Source: Pseudomonadota bacterium
Lineage (GTDB): Bacteria > Pseudomonadota > Gammaproteobacteria > Burkholderiales > Burkholderiaceae_C
Direction: 5' to 3'
DNA: 5,403 nt
Assembly: GCA_023410975.1 (NCBI GenBank)
Contig: JAEYPG010000125.1
Span: 1 to 5,403, forward strand
Under the pieces are notes generated by a model, which made no database searches, was not told where the DNA came from, and saw only the letters and a list, made by a program, of their open reading frames with translations. Below, one piece after another: positions 5,153-5,403 of this stretch. How positions within the stretch are numbered: position 1 is the stretch's first letter; each line of letters starts with the position of its first letter. Position numbers and translations under genes: made by a program.

Positions 5153-5403
5153 AGTTGCGCCCTGGTGTCGAAAGGCCCCCGAAAACACTGCCCTTTCAAC
5201 GGGTCCGCGCGCTTCCACGGGCGTCCACTGCAGCTTCTCCCACAGGCTCCTTGCCCTGGACACATCGCGTCGTCGAAAAGGCGTTGCGGTCGTTACCCGC
5301 CCATGCAGCACGCCGGCCGTTGTCGGCATGGCCGCCATCCCGATGGATGTCACGGCCCGAGGGGTTCCGTGCACGCCCAGGGGCCGGCCCCCCCACGCCC
5401 TGG

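Larger units (their letters stand above)
4794..5403. other. Gene-free region upstream of the partition operon, candidate promoter and centromere-like site
   Basis: About 600 bases hold open frames in several registers, as expected for GC-rich DNA, but none with a ribosome binding site or a protein family I recognise. In ParM-type systems the centromere and promoter usually lie just upstream of the ATPase gene, so this is the likely place. I see no clean array of iterons. Weakly related words TCGAACGGCC (5113-5122), TCGAAAGGCC (5168-5177) and TCGAAAAGGC (5273-5282) recur, and CCTGGACAC occurs at 4856-4864 and 5255-5263. A perfect TTGACA (5089-5094, minus strand) has only a poor -10 partner. 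The function is inferred from position. Confidence 0.35.

Noticed and set aside
5090..5374. Minus-strand open frame of 94 codons at the right edge
   Set aside because: No ribosome binding site, no recognisable family, and competing open frames in other registers over the same DNA; I could not support it as a gene.

Overview
The window reads as a GC-rich accessory segment from a proteobacterium, most likely a beta-proteobacterium (Burkholderiales-like). It is probably a plasmid or a plasmid-derived integrated region. This rests on the codon style, the short plasmid-type actin-like partition operon and the density of mobile-element remnants. No rRNA, tRNA, CRISPR array or replication gene is visible, so the replicon type is an inference.

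Left part (1-1972, read from the plus strand): the C-terminal end of an MFS transporter enters from outside the window and stops at 432. A second plus-strand gene starts 30 bases later with a good ribosome binding site, but it is cut after about seven codons by an IS701-family insertion sequence (about 485-1968). The IS has near-perfect terminal inverted repeats. Its transposase (minus strand) keeps the DDE core but carries a one-base frameshift that removes the conserved CxxC tail. The 4-bp flanks differ (CTAG and CTAA), and the interrupted gene does not resume beyond the IS, so the two sides are probably not one original target.

Middle part (1973-3417): this is a graveyard of recombination and toxin-antitoxin genes. 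About 250 bases hold nothing I recognise. They are followed by a decayed plus-strand tyrosine recombinase of the DUF3701 type (about 2226-2701), with a stop codon, frame changes and an internal deletion. Next come a short frameshifted remnant that looks like the N-terminus of a HipA-type toxin (2708-2886, minus) and an intact small helix-turn-helix protein of HipB type (2883-3176, minus), with an operator-like inverted repeat upstream. A 20-bp tandem duplication and an 11-bp hairpin occupy the gap to the next operon.

Right part (3418-5403): a two-gene minus-strand operon encodes an actin-like ParM/StbA segregation ATPase and a 98-residue partner, with an ATGA overlap. The ATPase gene is split by a frameshift made by three tandem copies of a 7-bp unit (4200-4220). 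One copy would restore the normal reading frame exactly. About 600 bases of gene-free DNA upstream are a reasonable place for the promoter and the centromere-like site.

Taken together, the region would once have provided segregation (ParM-like pair) and possibly toxin-antitoxin maintenance, but most of these functions now look damaged. I found no clear new system. The most interesting points are the 7-bp repeat inside the segregation ATPase, the partner protein of unfamiliar type and the orphaned antitoxin.
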